Below the pieces are notes generated by a model. The model saw only the letters and a program-made list of their open reading frames with translations. It made no database searches and was not told where the DNA came from. A stretch of 40,077 nucleotides of DNA from NCBI GenBank assembly GCA_016867815.1, contig VGIR01000019.1, positions 1 to 40,077 of the forward strand, given 5' to 3'. A program made the position numbers and the translations under genes. This DNA comes from a candidate division WOR-3 bacterium (GTDB lineage Bacteria; Hydrothermota; Tepidihabitantia; Tepidihabitantales; Tepidihabitantaceae). Position 1 is the stretch's first letter. Every line of letters starts with the position of its first letter. Shown in pieces: positions 29,765 to 38,952 of the stretch.

Positions 29765-32395
29765 ATGGCGAGCGTCATTCCGCTCGGGCGAGTGTCGGCA
29801 GACGCCGGCGCGCTCGCCGGCGCGAAGGCGTTGAACCTGGCCGCGATGATGCGCGCCCGCCTGCCGGTGCCCGACGGATTCAGCGTCACGGCCGAAGCAT
29901 ATCGCGCGCACGTTTCGGCGCTGCGCCTCGGTAGGCCGCAGCGCGACTGCCTCGCCGCGATCCGGGAACTCATCACTGCCTCCGAACTCGCCACCGAGAC
30001 GGCAGCCGAAATCCGCGCCGCCTTCAGACGACTCCGAACGCCCCTCGTCGCTGTCCGCTCTTCCGGAACTGCCGAAGACCTGCCCGGCCATTCTTTCGCC
30101 GGACTCTACGACACCTACCTGCGGTCGACTGATGCCGACGGCTGCATCGGGCTCGTCAAGCAGTGCTGGGCTTCGCTCTGGACTGAGCGGGCGTTCGACT
30201 ACCGCGACAAGAACGGGTTTGAGCACGCGAAGGCGGCCATGGCCGTCGTGGTGCAACAGCTCGTCGCCGCTGATGCGGCCGGCGTCATCTTCACCGCCGA
30301 CCCGGTCTCGGGCAGCGCCAACCGCATCGTCATTGAAGCCTGCTGGGGACTTGGCGAGGCGCTGGTTTCCGGCAAGGTCACGCCGGACCGCTTAGTGATT
30401 GACCGCGACACCGAGCGCGTCGTCGAACGTTTCGTCTCCACCAAGTCCGTCGAGACGGCCTTTTCCCCGACCGGTTCTCCGGTCGAGCAAACGGTGCCCG
30501 CGGCCCGGGCCGACAAACCGTCAATCTCCGACGCGATCGCGCTGAAGCTTGCTCGCCAGGCGCTCCGTGCCGAGAAGCTGTTCGGTTCCCCGCAGGACAT
30601 CGAGTGGGCGTTGGCCGGGCCTAACCTCTTTCTTCTCCAGTCCCGGCCAATCACCACGCTCGGCAAGCCGCCCGGTCGGACAGTGGGCGCTGAGGCCAAG
30701 TCCTGGGAGGACCGTCAGGTCTGGTCCAACACCAACTCGGCCGAGGTGCTGCCCGGCGTGCTTACGCCGCTCGTCTGGTCCACGGTCGGAGAGTTCATCG
30801 GCGACCTGCTCGGCAGCGTCATCGGACGTCTCGGTATCTCGTTCGGTGACAACCCTTTCATCGGCGAGGTCGCAGGCCGCGCCTACACCAACCTCAACAC
30901 CTTCACCGGGATGGTGCGCCGGATGCCGTTCGCGAGCCGGATGAACCAGGCGCAGATGTTCGGCGGCCAGAACCTGAAACCGGAGGACCGGGCCAAGCTT
31001 GAGCTCGGTGCCGACGACCTGCCCGACATCAAAGTGAGCCCGCTCAAAACCCTGCTCAAGCTACCCGGTTTCCTGCTCTGGATGTCACGCCATGGCCCGG
31101 GCCGCGGCCGCGAGTGGATAGCCGCTTCACTCGACGCCTACGAGAAGAAGCCCCGCCCCGACCTTACCCGGCTCTCGGAACAGGAACTGTCGGACAAGGC
31201 CATCGCCACGCTGCTGCAGATGCGTGTCGGCGGCGAGGGGCTCGGCTACGCGCTGGGCGGTATGATGTTCACCTCGGTGCTGTACGACCTGTGCAAGCGG
31301 TGGTTCAATGACCCGACCGGGATCAACGCCAGCCGCCTGCTGGCCGGGACCGGCGAACTTCGGAGCGCCGAGGCCGGCATCGATCTCTGGCGACTCGGCC
31401 GGCTCGTGGCAGACTCTCCCGAACTGCGCGAAACCGTGCTACCCGCCGGGAGCTGGACCGATCTCCGGCCGCGGCTGGAAATCACTGAGCCGGGGCGCGA
31501 TTTCCTCGCGCGCTGGGACCGCTTCCTGCACCTGCACGGCCACCACGCGCGCGGCGAGATGGACATGTACAACCCGCGCTGGCGGGAGCAGCCGGACTAT
31601 GTGCTGGACGTAGTGCGCAGCTTCGCCCGCGCTGGAGACAAGGCTGACCCCGAGGTCGACCAGCGCCGCCACGCCGAGGAGCGCGAACACCTGAAGGTCG
31701 CGCTGATGGCACGCCTGCGCAACCCGGTCAAGCGCTGGGTCTTCGACTACGTCGTGCGCAAGGCGCAGCTCTCGGCCTCCATTCGCGAGAATGTGAAGGA
31801 CGCGGCCATCCGCGTGTTCGCGGACACGCGGGCACTTGTGGTCGAACTCGGCCGGAGGCTGGCGGCGCGCGGAGTGTTCGCCGACGCCGACGACATCTTC
31901 TTCCTCCGATTCCCCGAAATCGAACCGGTCGTAAGCGAAACTGCCGGGAATGACGTCCGCGCCCGCGTTGCCGAACGCAGGGCGGAACACGAAAGGAACT
32001 TGGCTCTTTCCCCACCGGCCATCATCGTCGGTAAGTACGACCCGGTCAAGCACAAGCCGGATACGGTTGACGCCTCGGCAGAACTCAAGGGCCTCGCGGT
32101 CAGCCCGGGCATCGTCACCGGCCCGGCCCGCGTCATTCTCCACGCCGGTACCGAGCAGGTAGTGCCGGGCGAAATCCTGGTCGCGCCCTTCACCGACCCG
32201 GGCTGGACTCCCTACTTCATACCGGCGGCCGGGATAGTGATGGACCAGGGCGGGCTACTCAGCCACGGCAGCATCGTGGCCCGCGAATACGGCATCCCCG
32301 CAGTCGTGAACGTCGGCCCGGCCACCAAGCTCATTAAAACCGGACAGCTCATTCAAGTCGACGGTGACACGGGTCGAGTCAGAATCCTGAAGTAG
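29765..32395 (+). CDS. PEP-synthase-superfamily dikinase, rifampicin-phosphotransferase-like architecture
   Basis: 876 residues. The N-terminal PPDK/PEP-synthase ATP-grasp domain (residues 5-310) has GAKALNLAAMMRARLPVPDG, VRSSGTAEDLPGHSFAG, IEACWGLGEALVSG and FLLQSRPIT. A middle domain (320-770), with VWSNTNSAEVLPGVLTPLVW and HGHHARGEMDM, follows. The mobile phospho-His domain is C-terminal (FTDPGWTPYFIPAAGIV, then GGLLSHGSIVAREYGIPAVV with the catalytic His near 833). There is no PEP-binding TIM barrel after it, so it cannot be a classical PEP synthase. The order ATP-grasp, middle, His matches Rph, which moves the beta-phosphate of ATP onto rifampicin. Substrate here unknown; Rph-like antibiotic inactivation is only one possibility. 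ATG 29765 fits the promoter; the frame to 29732 would start inside it. Confidence 0.85.
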   Translation: MASVIPLGRVSADAGALAGAKALNLAAMMRARLPVPDGFSVTAEAYRAHVSALRLGRPQRDCLAAIRELITASELATETAAEIRAAFRRLRTPLVAVRSSGTAEDLPGHSFAGLYDTYLRSTDADGCIGLVKQCWASLWTERAFDYRDKNGFEHAKAAMAVVVQQLVAADAAGVIFTADPVSGSANRIVIEACWGLGEALVSGKVTPDRLVIDRDTERVVERFVSTKSVETAFSPTGSPVEQTVPAARADKPSISDAIALKLARQALRAEKLFGSPQDIEWALAGPNLFLLQSRPITTLGKPPGRTVGAEAKSWEDRQVWSNTNSAEVLPGVLTPLVWSTVGEFIGDLLGSVIGRLGISFGDNPFIGEVAGRAYTNLNTFTGMVRRMPFASRMNQAQMFGGQNLKPEDRAKLELGADDLPDIKVSPLKTLLKLPGFLLWMSRHGPGRGREWIAASLDAYEKKPRPDLTRLSEQELSDKAIATLLQMRVGGEGLGYALGGMMFTSVLYDLCKRWFNDPTGINASRLLAGTGELRSAEAGIDLWRLGRLVADSPELRETVLPAGSWTDLRPRLEITEPGRDFLARWDRFLHLHGHHARGEMDMYNPRWREQPDYVLDVVRSFARAGDKADPEVDQRRHAEEREHLKVALMARLRNPVKRWVFDYVVRKAQLSASIRENVKDAAIRVFADTRALVVELGRRLAARGVFADADDIFFLRFPEIEPVVSETAGNDVRARVAERRAEHERNLALSPPAIIVGKYDPVKHKPDTVDASAELKGLAVSPGIVTGPARVILHAGTEQVVPGEILVAPFTDPGWTPYFIPAAGIVMDQGGLLSHGSIVAREYGIPAVVNVGPATKLIKTGQLIQVDGDTGRVRILK

Positions 32396-32403
32396 GCGCA
32401 GCC

Positions 32404-34332
32404 CTAGCGGCGCAGCGCTCGAAAGACCTTCTCCGCCAGCGCCGGGCCGAAGCCCTTAACCTTGGCAATCTCCTCGACGCTTGCGATCCTGACTTTGTCC
32501 AGTGACCCGAAGTGCTGGATGAGTGTCTTCTTCCGTACCGGGCCGAGGCCGGTAATCTCGTCGAGCTCGGACTCGACCATCTTCTTTCCGCGCAGCTTGC
32601 GGTGGAAGGTGATGGCGAAGCGGTGCGATTCGTCGCGGATGCGCTTCAACAGCTTCAGCGCGGGTGAGGTCACGGGAATCGTGATTTCCCGGCCGTCGTC
32701 GTAGTAGAGCGTGTCGGTCCGCTTGGCCAGCCCGAGTATCGGTATCTCGGCATCGAACTGGCCGTAGGCTTTCACCGCCGACGACAATTGCCCTTTGCCG
32801 CCATCAACCAGTACAAGGTCCGGCAAGGGACGGTTCTTCTCCAGCAGGCCGCGCACGCGCCGGGCCAGCACCTCCTCCATCATGGCGAAGTCGTTGGAGC
32901 CGGTCACGGTGCGGATCTTGAACAACCGGTACTGCTGTTTGGTCGGGCGGTCGTCGCGGAATACGACAATCGAGCCGACCGCGTTGGTCCCCTGCGTGTT
33001 CGATATGTCTACGCCCTCAATCAGCCGCGGCACATTCGGCAGCCCAAGGACCTCAGCCAGCTCGCGGTTTCCTGCCGGGACTCGCTCTTCAGGCCGAAGC
33101 TCGACCAGCGCCTTCTCGGCGTTTGCCCGCGCGAGTTCCATCAGCCGCACCTTCTCCCCCCGCTCCGGCACGACGATCCTGACTGCACGACTCCGCGTCT
33201 CCGCACCCCCCTCCCTTCCATTCCCTCCCCCTTGAGGGGGAGGGAGGGGTAAGGGTGACGCTTTCCGTGCCCGCCTTTCGGTAAGCAACGCCTCGAGCGC
33301 CTCCGCATCCTCGATTGCAGCCGGCAGAATGATCTCCTCCGGGATGTCGTGGGTGTGGGTATGGACTGAACGCACAACAGTCGACAGTAGTTCCGAATCG
33401 GGCGCGTTCTCGCCGGCGGTCAGCGAATACTCCTCACGTGAGACTATCTTCCCTTCACGCACGCGGAAGAGCGCCGCGACTGCAGCCCGCGCCCCGCGTG
33501 CCAGCCCGATGATGTCGCGGCTGGTCTTGTCCTGCAGGACTGCCTGCTGGTCCTTCCTGATCTCCCGCAGGGCCAGCAACTGGTCGCGCAGGGTCGCCGC
33601 CACTTCGAAGTCCTGGGCCTGCGACGCTGCCCACATGCGCTGCTCGACCTGCTCGGTGAGCTCGTCCGACCGGCCGGAAAGGAAACGAATCACATCCTTG
33701 ACCTGCTGCGCATACTGCTCCTGCGTCACCTTGTCGGCACACGGACCCGAGCAACGGCTCAGCTCGAAGTTCAGACATGGTCGGTAATCGGGAGTCGAGA
33801 GTCGGGAGTCGGCGGGCAGGTCCCGCTTGCAGGTGCGGATCCGGAATATCCGCTTCACGGCCTTCAACGCCTTCCTGAGTTCCCGCGCCGACGTGTAGGG
33901 GCCGAAGAACACCGACCCGTCGTCGCGGATGTTCCGCGTGACGAATATGCGCGGGTAAGGCTCGGCCGTGATCTTGAGATGGGGGAACTTCTTGTCGTCC
34001 CGCAGCCGCACGTTGTAGCGCGGCTTCTTGAACTTGATGAAGTTCTCTTCGAGGACCAGCGCCTCAACCTCGGAGCGGGTGATGACCGTCTCGAGATCGG
34101 CGACCTTGCTGACGAGCGAGTTGAGCCGCGGGCTTTCCTGCGGCTGCGTGTACGCCCTCAGACGCTCGCGCAGGCTCCGCGCCTTGCCGACGTACAGCAC
34201 GCGGCCATTAGCGTCTTTGAGCAGGTAGACGCCGGGCCCCTCAGGCGCGGTCGCGACCTGAGTCGCGAAGTGATCGAGTGACCTAGTGGTCGAGTGACCC
34301 AGTGAACTCGACTCTGATTCCGGCGTCCTCAC
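32404..34332 (-). CDS. uvrC: Excinuclease ABC subunit C (UvrC)
   Basis: 642 residues. Nucleotide-excision-repair endonuclease that cuts on both sides of a lesion with UvrB. GIY-YIG domain (about 33-110: GPGVYLLKDANGRVLYVGKARSL), Cys-rich motif (CKRDLP...CLNFELSRCSGPC), UVR domain binding UvrB (about 215-250), RNase H-like C-terminal nuclease (GVDISNTQGTNAVGS, VLVDGGKGQL) and tandem HhH at the end (GLGPVRKKTLIQHFG, VKGFGPALAEKVF). It starts at GTG 34332, giving a 25-residue extension (SSSLGHSTTRSLDHF) encoded by a period-8 repeat. Two more repeat-derived insertions lie at 33784-33811 and 33202-33258. The core motifs are intact, so it is probably functional. Confidence 0.95.
   Translation of the reverse strand: MRTPESESSSLGHSTTRSLDHFATQVATAPEGPGVYLLKDANGRVLYVGKARSLRERLRAYTQPQESPRLNSLVSKVADLETVITRSEVEALVLEENFIKFKKPRYNVRLRDDKKFPHLKITAEPYPRIFVTRNIRDDGSVFFGPYTSARELRKALKAVKRIFRIRTCKRDLPADSRLSTPDYRPCLNFELSRCSGPCADKVTQEQYAQQVKDVIRFLSGRSDELTEQVEQRMWAASQAQDFEVAATLRDQLLALREIRKDQQAVLQDKTSRDIIGLARGARAAVAALFRVREGKIVSREEYSLTAGENAPDSELLSTVVRSVHTHTHDIPEEIILPAAIEDAEALEALLTERRARKASPLPLPPPQGGGNGREGGAETRSRAVRIVVPERGEKVRLMELARANAEKALVELRPEERVPAGNRELAEVLGLPNVPRLIEGVDISNTQGTNAVGSIVVFRDDRPTKQQYRLFKIRTVTGSNDFAMMEEVLARRVRGLLEKNRPLPDLVLVDGGKGQLSSAVKAYGQFDAEIPILGLAKRTDTLYYDDGREITIPVTSPALKLLKRIRDESHRFAITFHRKLRGKKMVESELDEITGLGPVRKKTLIQHFGSLDKVRIASVEEIAKVKGFGPALAEKVFRALRR
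33202..33258. repeat. C/G-run palindromic repeat inside uvrC
   Basis: Perfect arms CCCTCCCCC-TTGA-GGGGGAGGG, embedded in longer imperfect C- and G-rich arms. In frame it gives SPLPLPPPQGGGNGREGG, a low-complexity loop absent from typical UvrC. Confidence 0.8.
33784..33811. repeat. Period-7 word repeat inside uvrC
   Basis: GTAATCG, GGAGTCG, AGAGTCG, GGAGTCG. In frame it encodes ADSRLSTPDY between the two halves of the Cys-rich motif. Confidence 0.8.
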
Positions 34333-34363
34333 TTGACCACTGGACCACTTGACCGCTGGATCA
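34269..34363. repeat. Period-8 word repeat, inverted arms, at uvrC 5' end
   Basis: Left arm 34269-34308: AGTGATCG, AGTGACCT, AGTGGTCG, AGTGACCC, AGTGAACT. Right arm 34332-34363: CTTGACCA, CTGGACCA and relatives. The GTG start of uvrC lies at the edge of the right arm, so the repeat supplies both start and N-terminal extension. Confidence 0.85.
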
Positions 34364-34368
34364 CGGCC

Positions 34369-35865
34369 TCAGCCTTTGACCACTCCTATCGGCCTCATGC
34401 GTGCCACTTTGCGGCAGATGCCTGCCTGCACACAAACGTCCACCACCTTGTCCACGTCCTTGTAGGAATCCGGCACTTCCTCGCGCAGGACTTCGCGGCT
34501 GGCGGCCATCACGGTGATTCCCTGCGCTCGCAGTTCCTCGGCCACGTTCCGGTGCTCGGTTTCCTTGAGCGCGCGGGTGCGCGACCAGACCCGGCCTGCG
34601 CCGTGGCAGGCCGAGCCGAACGTCTCCGCCTCGGCCTTCTCGGTGCCGAGCAGCAGGTACGAATTCGTTCCCATGTCGCCGGGAACCAGCACCGGTTGAC
34701 CCAGGTGCCGGTAGCGCGAGGGCAGGGCGTGACTGCCGGTCTGGTTGTGGCACTGGGTACCGGAGCCGGGCTTGGCCGGCCCAAAGGCGCGGGTCGCACC
34801 CTTCCGGTGGACGCAGACCTTGACACACGCTTTGCCGACCGGGTGGGTCTCGATCTTGGCGATGTTGTGAGCAACATCGTAGACCTGCCCCATTCCCAGC
34901 CGGCCGGGCGAAAGCCCGAGCACCTGCGAGAACGCTTCGCGCACCCAGTGGGCAATCGCCTGCCGGTTCGCCCACGCGTAGTTGGCCGCGCAGACCATCG
35001 CGCCGAAGTAGCGCCTCCCTTCCGGCGACTCGATCGGCGCACAGGCGAGCTGTCGATCAACCAGCTCGATGCCGTACTTCTTCGAGACCGCGCCCAGGGT
35101 CTTCACGTTGTCGTCGCATATCTGGTACCCCAGGCCGCGCGAGCCGGTGTGAATCATCACCGTGATCTGGCCCTCGGCAACACCGAGGTCGCGCGCCGCT
35201 ATCAGGTCGTACACTTCGGCGACTTCCTGGATTTCCAGGAAGTGGTTGCCCGCGCCCAGTGTACCCAGTTGGGGCATCCCGCGCTCCAGCGCCCGCTCGG
35301 ATACCCCGGCCAGGTCTGCCCCGGCCATCGCACCGTGTTCCTCGGTGAACTCCAGGTCCTGGTCGGTGCCAAAGCCCTTCTCCACCGCCCAGCGCGCACC
35401 GCGGGTCAAGACGAATGCGACCTCGGCCTGGGAGATACGGATCTTGCCCTTCGAACCGACGCCGGACGGGACGTTCTCGTACATCGCGCGGACCAGCTTC
35501 TCGAGTACAGGCTGAGTCAGGTCTGCGCGCGCGAGCCCGGTCCGCAGCATCCGCACGCCGCAGTTGATATCGTAGCCCACCCCGCCCGGCGACACGACGC
35601 CTTCACCGGTCTCGAACGCGGCAACCCCGCCGATGGGAAAGCCGTAGCCCCAGTGAATATCCGGCATCGCCATCGACTGGCCGACGATTCCGGGCAGTGT
35701 CGCCACGTTCGCCACCTGCTCCGGCGCCTGGTCATGCTTGATGTCGTCCAGCAGGGACGTATCCGCGTAGATGACGCCGTCCACCCGCATCTTCGGGTTG
35801 TAGCTCTTCGGGATTCTCAGCCGGGTGTCGTCAATCCGCTCTAGTGGTCCGTTCCAGTTGGCCAT
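34369..35865 (-). CDS. rtcB: RNA-splicing ligase RtcB
   Basis: 498 residues. Mn2+/GTP-dependent ligase joining 2',3'-cyclic-phosphate and 5'-OH RNA ends in RNA repair. Family blocks in order: MAMPDIHWGYGFPIGGVAAF (about 66-85), GGVGYDINCGVRML with the metal Cys, HTGSRGLGYQI, AANYAWANRQ, ATRAFGP, GTNSYLLLG and SACHGAGRVWSR containing the guanylylated His. The C-terminus DVCVQAGICRKVARMRPIGVVKG is full length. A TTGAAT-N16-TATACT promoter ends 5 bases before the ATG, so it is leaderless. It has no RtcA or archease neighbour here and may be read with the downstream uvrC. Confidence 0.96.
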   Translation of the reverse strand: MANWNGPLERIDDTRLRIPKSYNPKMRVDGVIYADTSLLDDIKHDQAPEQVANVATLPGIVGQSMAMPDIHWGYGFPIGGVAAFETGEGVVSPGGVGYDINCGVRMLRTGLARADLTQPVLEKLVRAMYENVPSGVGSKGKIRISQAEVAFVLTRGARWAVEKGFGTDQDLEFTEEHGAMAGADLAGVSERALERGMPQLGTLGAGNHFLEIQEVAEVYDLIAARDLGVAEGQITVMIHTGSRGLGYQICDDNVKTLGAVSKKYGIELVDRQLACAPIESPEGRRYFGAMVCAANYAWANRQAIAHWVREAFSQVLGLSPGRLGMGQVYDVAHNIAKIETHPVGKACVKVCVHRKGATRAFGPAKPGSGTQCHNQTGSHALPSRYRHLGQPVLVPGDMGTNSYLLLGTEKAEAETFGSACHGAGRVWSRTRALKETEHRNVAEELRAQGITVMAASREVLREEVPDSYKDVDKVVDVCVQAGICRKVARMRPIGVVKG

Positions 35866-35870
35866 GAATC

Positions 35871-35898
35871 AGTATAGACGCGCGAGGGGACTATTCAA
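35871..35898 (-). promoter_or_regulatory. Sigma70-type promoter of rtcB (leaderless)
   Basis: Minus strand TTGAAT (35893-35898), 16-base spacer, TATACT (35871-35876). ATG after 5 bases. Confidence 0.7.
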
Positions 35899-35942
35899 CC
35901 GCAAGGGCCGGGGAGCAGCACAACGACGGAACCGAGGCCGAG

Positions 35943-36938
35943 CTACTCCCACCACTGCCCGATGAAGTACAGCTCGGAATCCCCTTTGGCGAAGGCCGTT
36001 GCGTGACAGAGCAGGTCAGCCGGGAAGTAGTCCGGGGTCGCGTTGTGGTTGTCGGTTCCGTCCGCGTCAATCAGGTAGACGTCATACGCGCCCTGCTCCT
36101 CGATTGCCGCGACCGTGTAGGCCAGCATCGAGCCGGAGTGAGCCCAGGTGGGCAGTCCCTGGGCGTAGCCGCTGTTGGTCAGCCGTACCTCGCCGGCGCC
36201 GTTCGAGTCGGCGACGAAGAGATTGTACCGCCCGTGGCTCGTGCTCGGGTCTTCGAGCCGTTCGAAGACGATCTTCGTCCCATCCGGACTCAACTTCGGG
36301 TCGTAGTCGCCGATCGGCAGATTGGCTCTGCCCCACTGCCCGGCATTGGCCGGACTCGTCACCTGCCTGGCCTGGGTTCCGTCGTCGTTCATCTTCCATA
36401 TTCTGAAGCCGGAAGTGAAGACGATGCTGTTCCCGACCCAGTCGATGTCGCCGTCGTGCGAACCTGAGTCGTGGAGCAGTGTGTCGCCGGTACCGTCTGC
36501 GTTCATCACGTAGATGTCGAGGTCGTTCCGGCGCAGCGAGAGGAACGCGATGCGCGTGTTGTCCGACGACCATGCAGGATACAGGTCCCACACCGAGTTG
36601 GCGGTCAGCCGCCGGAACGCCGAACCGTCGGTCGCTACTGTGCAGAGCTCGAAGTTCTCGTTACTATCACCGTCGACCTTCTGGGCGAAGAGAAGCGTCC
36701 CACCCGAGGCGTCGAGCCGCAGGGCTGAAGTCTGAATCTCATTTGCCCTGCTGTAGAGCAGGCGAACGTCCTGCGTCGCGAGGTGAAGCGCGTAGATCGC
36801 GTACCTCCCCTCATGGGGCACAACCTTCGGCCCCGGCCCGCAACCCCATAGCAATGCGACAGCCAATGCTGCCAGCACCTGGGGGATTCGGAAACGCGTG
36901 CCGTCAATCGACCTCGGTGCTCTGTTCCGATCTAACAT
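35943..36938 (-). CDS. TolB-like beta-propeller lipoprotein
   Basis: 331 residues. Lipoprotein signal with lipobox LLWGC near residue 33 (VLAALAVALLWGC). It then carries six or so PD40/TolB-type blades (SALRLDASGGTLLFAQ, YPAWSSDNTRIAFLSL, DIYVMNADGTGDTLLH, DPKLSPDGTKIVFE, YDVYLIDADGTD). It would be anchored in the envelope facing the periplasm or the surface. No Tol-Pal genes are nearby, so a true TolB role is not supported; a binding or scaffold role is more likely. ATG 36938 lies 5 bases after a TATGCT box (leaderless). Confidence 0.85.
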   Translation of the reverse strand: MLDRNRAPRSIDGTRFRIPQVLAALAVALLWGCGPGPKVVPHEGRYAIYALHLATQDVRLLYSRANEIQTSALRLDASGGTLLFAQKVDGDSNENFELCTVATDGSAFRRLTANSVWDLYPAWSSDNTRIAFLSLRRNDLDIYVMNADGTGDTLLHDSGSHDGDIDWVGNSIVFTSGFRIWKMNDDGTQARQVTSPANAGQWGRANLPIGDYDPKLSPDGTKIVFERLEDPSTSHGRYNLFVADSNGAGEVRLTNSGYAQGLPTWAHSGSMLAYTVAAIEEQGAYDVYLIDADGTDNHNATPDYFPADLLCHATAFAKGDSELYFIGQWWE

Positions 36939-36943
36939 GGATG

Positions 36944-36972
36944 AGCATAGAACAAACTGGAGGACTCTTCAA
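36944..36972 (-). promoter_or_regulatory. Promoter of TolB-like gene (leaderless)
   Basis: Minus strand TTGAAG (36967-36972), 17-base spacer, TATGCT (36944-36949). ATG after 5 bases. Confidence 0.6.
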
Positions 36973-37080
36973 TCACAGCGGGCGCGGGACCGACGACTGA
37001 CTCACGCTTGCGCCGGACGCCGTGCCGCACTGTAACACCAATTGAGAGTTCTGCGGGTTGACTTGCGTCGCGGTCAACAC

Positions 37081-37108
37081 TTGACAGCATCCGGCAGGAG
37101 GGTATTCT
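37081..37108 (+). promoter_or_regulatory. Promoter of small two-TM protein gene
   Basis: TTGACA (37081-37086), 16-base spacer, TATTCT (37103-37108). Leader about 70 bases ending in AAAGGAGG. Confidence 0.6.
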
Positions 37109-37182
37109 TCTGCAGAGAGTGTGTCTGCTAACGCGTCGTACGGGCGCCGCAGCTCGTCGGGACGCGAAAAAAAGGAGGCTCG

Positions 37183-37413
37183 GTGGCAGAGATCGGTAGT
37201 GACAAGGTAAGGACGTCCGCGCCGGAAGCTGCGACGAAGCGCTCGAAGACGGTGGGAACCCTTGCCGTCGCGGCAGGGCTGCTTGCCGCAGTGATCGGGC
37301 TTGTCAACGTCCTGGCCAACAAACGGGACATCGTTGACATACTGCTGGTCGTCGGGGGTCTGCTCGTGAGCGTGGCTGGCCTGCGGATCATCCGCAAGTA
37401 CCGAGCGAGCTAG
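37183..37413 (+). CDS. Small two-TM membrane protein
   Basis: 76 residues from GTG 37183, preceded by a strong AAAGGAGG at 4 bases. A hydrophilic N-terminus (25 residues) is followed by two TM helices (VGTLAVAAGLLAAVIGLVNV and IVDILLVVGGLLVSVAGL) joined by ANKRD and ending RIIRKYRAS. No family recognised. Own promoter upstream. The following 340 bases (37414-37755) contain no gene or repeat that I can support. Confidence 0.65.
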   Translation: MAEIGSDKVRTSAPEAATKRSKTVGTLAVAAGLLAAVIGLVNVLANKRDIVDILLVVGGLLVSVAGLRIIRKYRAS

Positions 37414-37755
37414 TCCCTCAGACTCCCAGCCCGCCGCTGAACCCTGACCCCGCCAGGCAACGGCGAGTGCTGGTGGCCCGGACTTTCCAGACAACTGATT
37501 CGATTCGATTCCGTTTCCCTCGAACACGCAGTAGCGACCGGGTCAAAAGAACCAATTGGGACGGGTCGCGCCGGTAGCGCCCGGGCTGCCAGGGGCCGAC
37601 GGACAAGAACTGGGAGCAGAGCGGGGGAATCCGTCACCGGGCCTCGACATATCATCTCAAGTCAGACAGATCGGAGCCGGCTGTCCTGTGCGCGGCCGGA
37701 GTCGGGCCGGCGTCTCCAGACTCCCGCGGTTCGGCCCTCGGACCGACGACGCAGG

Positions 37756-38883
37756 CTAGAGCAGTTGAAAACCGATTGTGAACCCGGGCCAGACGCGCAC
37801 GTCCCAGTCCTCGTGCATGTCGAGCAGCGTTCCGTCTTGCTCGTCTGCGAATTCTGACACGCGGACGTTGACGCTCGGGCCTGCGGTCAAGGCCAGCTTG
37901 TCGCTCAACTGCCAGCCGCCGGTCATCCGCAGACTCGAAAGCAGTGCGATCTGCCCCTCCCGGAACCAATCCGGACCTCCGTAGACGCTGCCGCCGAGGG
38001 CATCTATGTCCACAAAGAACTCTTGAAGCGGAATGTGACCGCCGATGCCCATCCCGGCTATAAGCCGGGTCAAGTCGCCATCCGGCCGGCAGCCCACCAT
38101 GAAGATGTTGTATATGCTCCTGGACCCGGTCTTGATGCCGAGATTGAGCAATGAGTACTCACTGGCCCAGGCGTTGACGTGGAACTGCCCGTTCTCGACG
38201 ATGCTGACCAGACCGATCGGCACGTCGACCTCCTCGGCGATGTTCACCAACCCGAACTGAAGTCCTCGGCCTGTGCCGCAGATGTTGACCAGACCGATTT
38301 GCGCACCGGTGAACTCCTCGGCGATATTGACGGCCCCGGACAACTGCGCTCCCCACAGATGTCCCCCGGTCACATTGACCGAACCGGCCATCTGCGCGCC
38401 ATATACGCTGGAGTCGACGATATTAGCTGCCCCCGCCATCTGCAACCCGGTGAAGCATCCGCCAACTATGTTCGCCGCCCCGGCCATCTGCAGCCCGCCA
38501 AAGCAGCCGCCGAGCACGTTCACGGCCCCGGCCGTCTGCACACCACCGAACTCGCGGCCGACGATGTTCACGACCCCGGCCTGCTGCAGCCCGGTGAAGT
38601 CCCTGCCCACGCGATTGAAGACTCCTGCCGCCTGGTAGCCCAGGACGTCATCCTCCTCGTAGTTGTAGACGCCTCCCAGCTCGATGCCCTGCAGCCTGCC
38701 GAGCTGGCCGCCGATGATGTTGAACGAGTAGTCCGAGCTGACGTTCCACGGCTCGCTGTTGGTCGCTACTCCGGGCACGAAAGAGACCGACAACGGCCGG
38801 TAGACATACTGCCGGGGGCTCTCCTGCGCCGCCATCCCGGCGGCCAGGATCAGGATCGTAACGAACAAGCGAGCTGTTTTCAT
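37756..38883 (-). CDS. LA_2272-type surface-repeat outer-membrane-like protein
   Basis: 375 residues from ATG 38883, with GAGAGGAG 7 bases upstream. Signal peptide (ARLFVTILILAAGMAAQ). Residues 70-235 consist of about ten tandem units of about 19 residues with the pattern G(x)QxAGxxNxxG (GLQMAGAANIVGGCFTG, GAQMAGSVNVTGGHLWG, GLQFGLVNIAEE), the Leptospira LA_2272-like surface repeat. A C-terminal region of amphipathic strands ends in Phe-x-Leu-Leu, as in outer-membrane barrels. Likely surface-exposed. The function of the repeat is not established. Two units each carry a single Cys (GGCF). Confidence 0.8.
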   Translation of the reverse strand: MKTARLFVTILILAAGMAAQESPRQYVYRPLSVSFVPGVATNSEPWNVSSDYSFNIIGGQLGRLQGIELGGVYNYEEDDVLGYQAAGVFNRVGRDFTGLQQAGVVNIVGREFGGVQTAGAVNVLGGCFGGLQMAGAANIVGGCFTGLQMAGAANIVDSSVYGAQMAGSVNVTGGHLWGAQLSGAVNIAEEFTGAQIGLVNICGTGRGLQFGLVNIAEEVDVPIGLVSIVENGQFHVNAWASEYSLLNLGIKTGSRSIYNIFMVGCRPDGDLTRLIAGMGIGGHIPLQEFFVDIDALGGSVYGGPDWFREGQIALLSSLRMTGGWQLSDKLALTAGPSVNVRVSEFADEQDGTLLDMHEDWDVRVWPGFTIGFQLL

Positions 38884-38952
38884 GTGCGTCTCCTCTCGGT
38901 TCGCAGCCGACAATCGCTGGCCGTGAAGTGTCGTCCGCCATTCATCGCGGAA

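Noticed and set aside
37414-37755. Short frames on both strands in the 340-base gap before the surface-repeat gene
   Set aside because: No start signal, no motif and no repeat; nothing supportable found.
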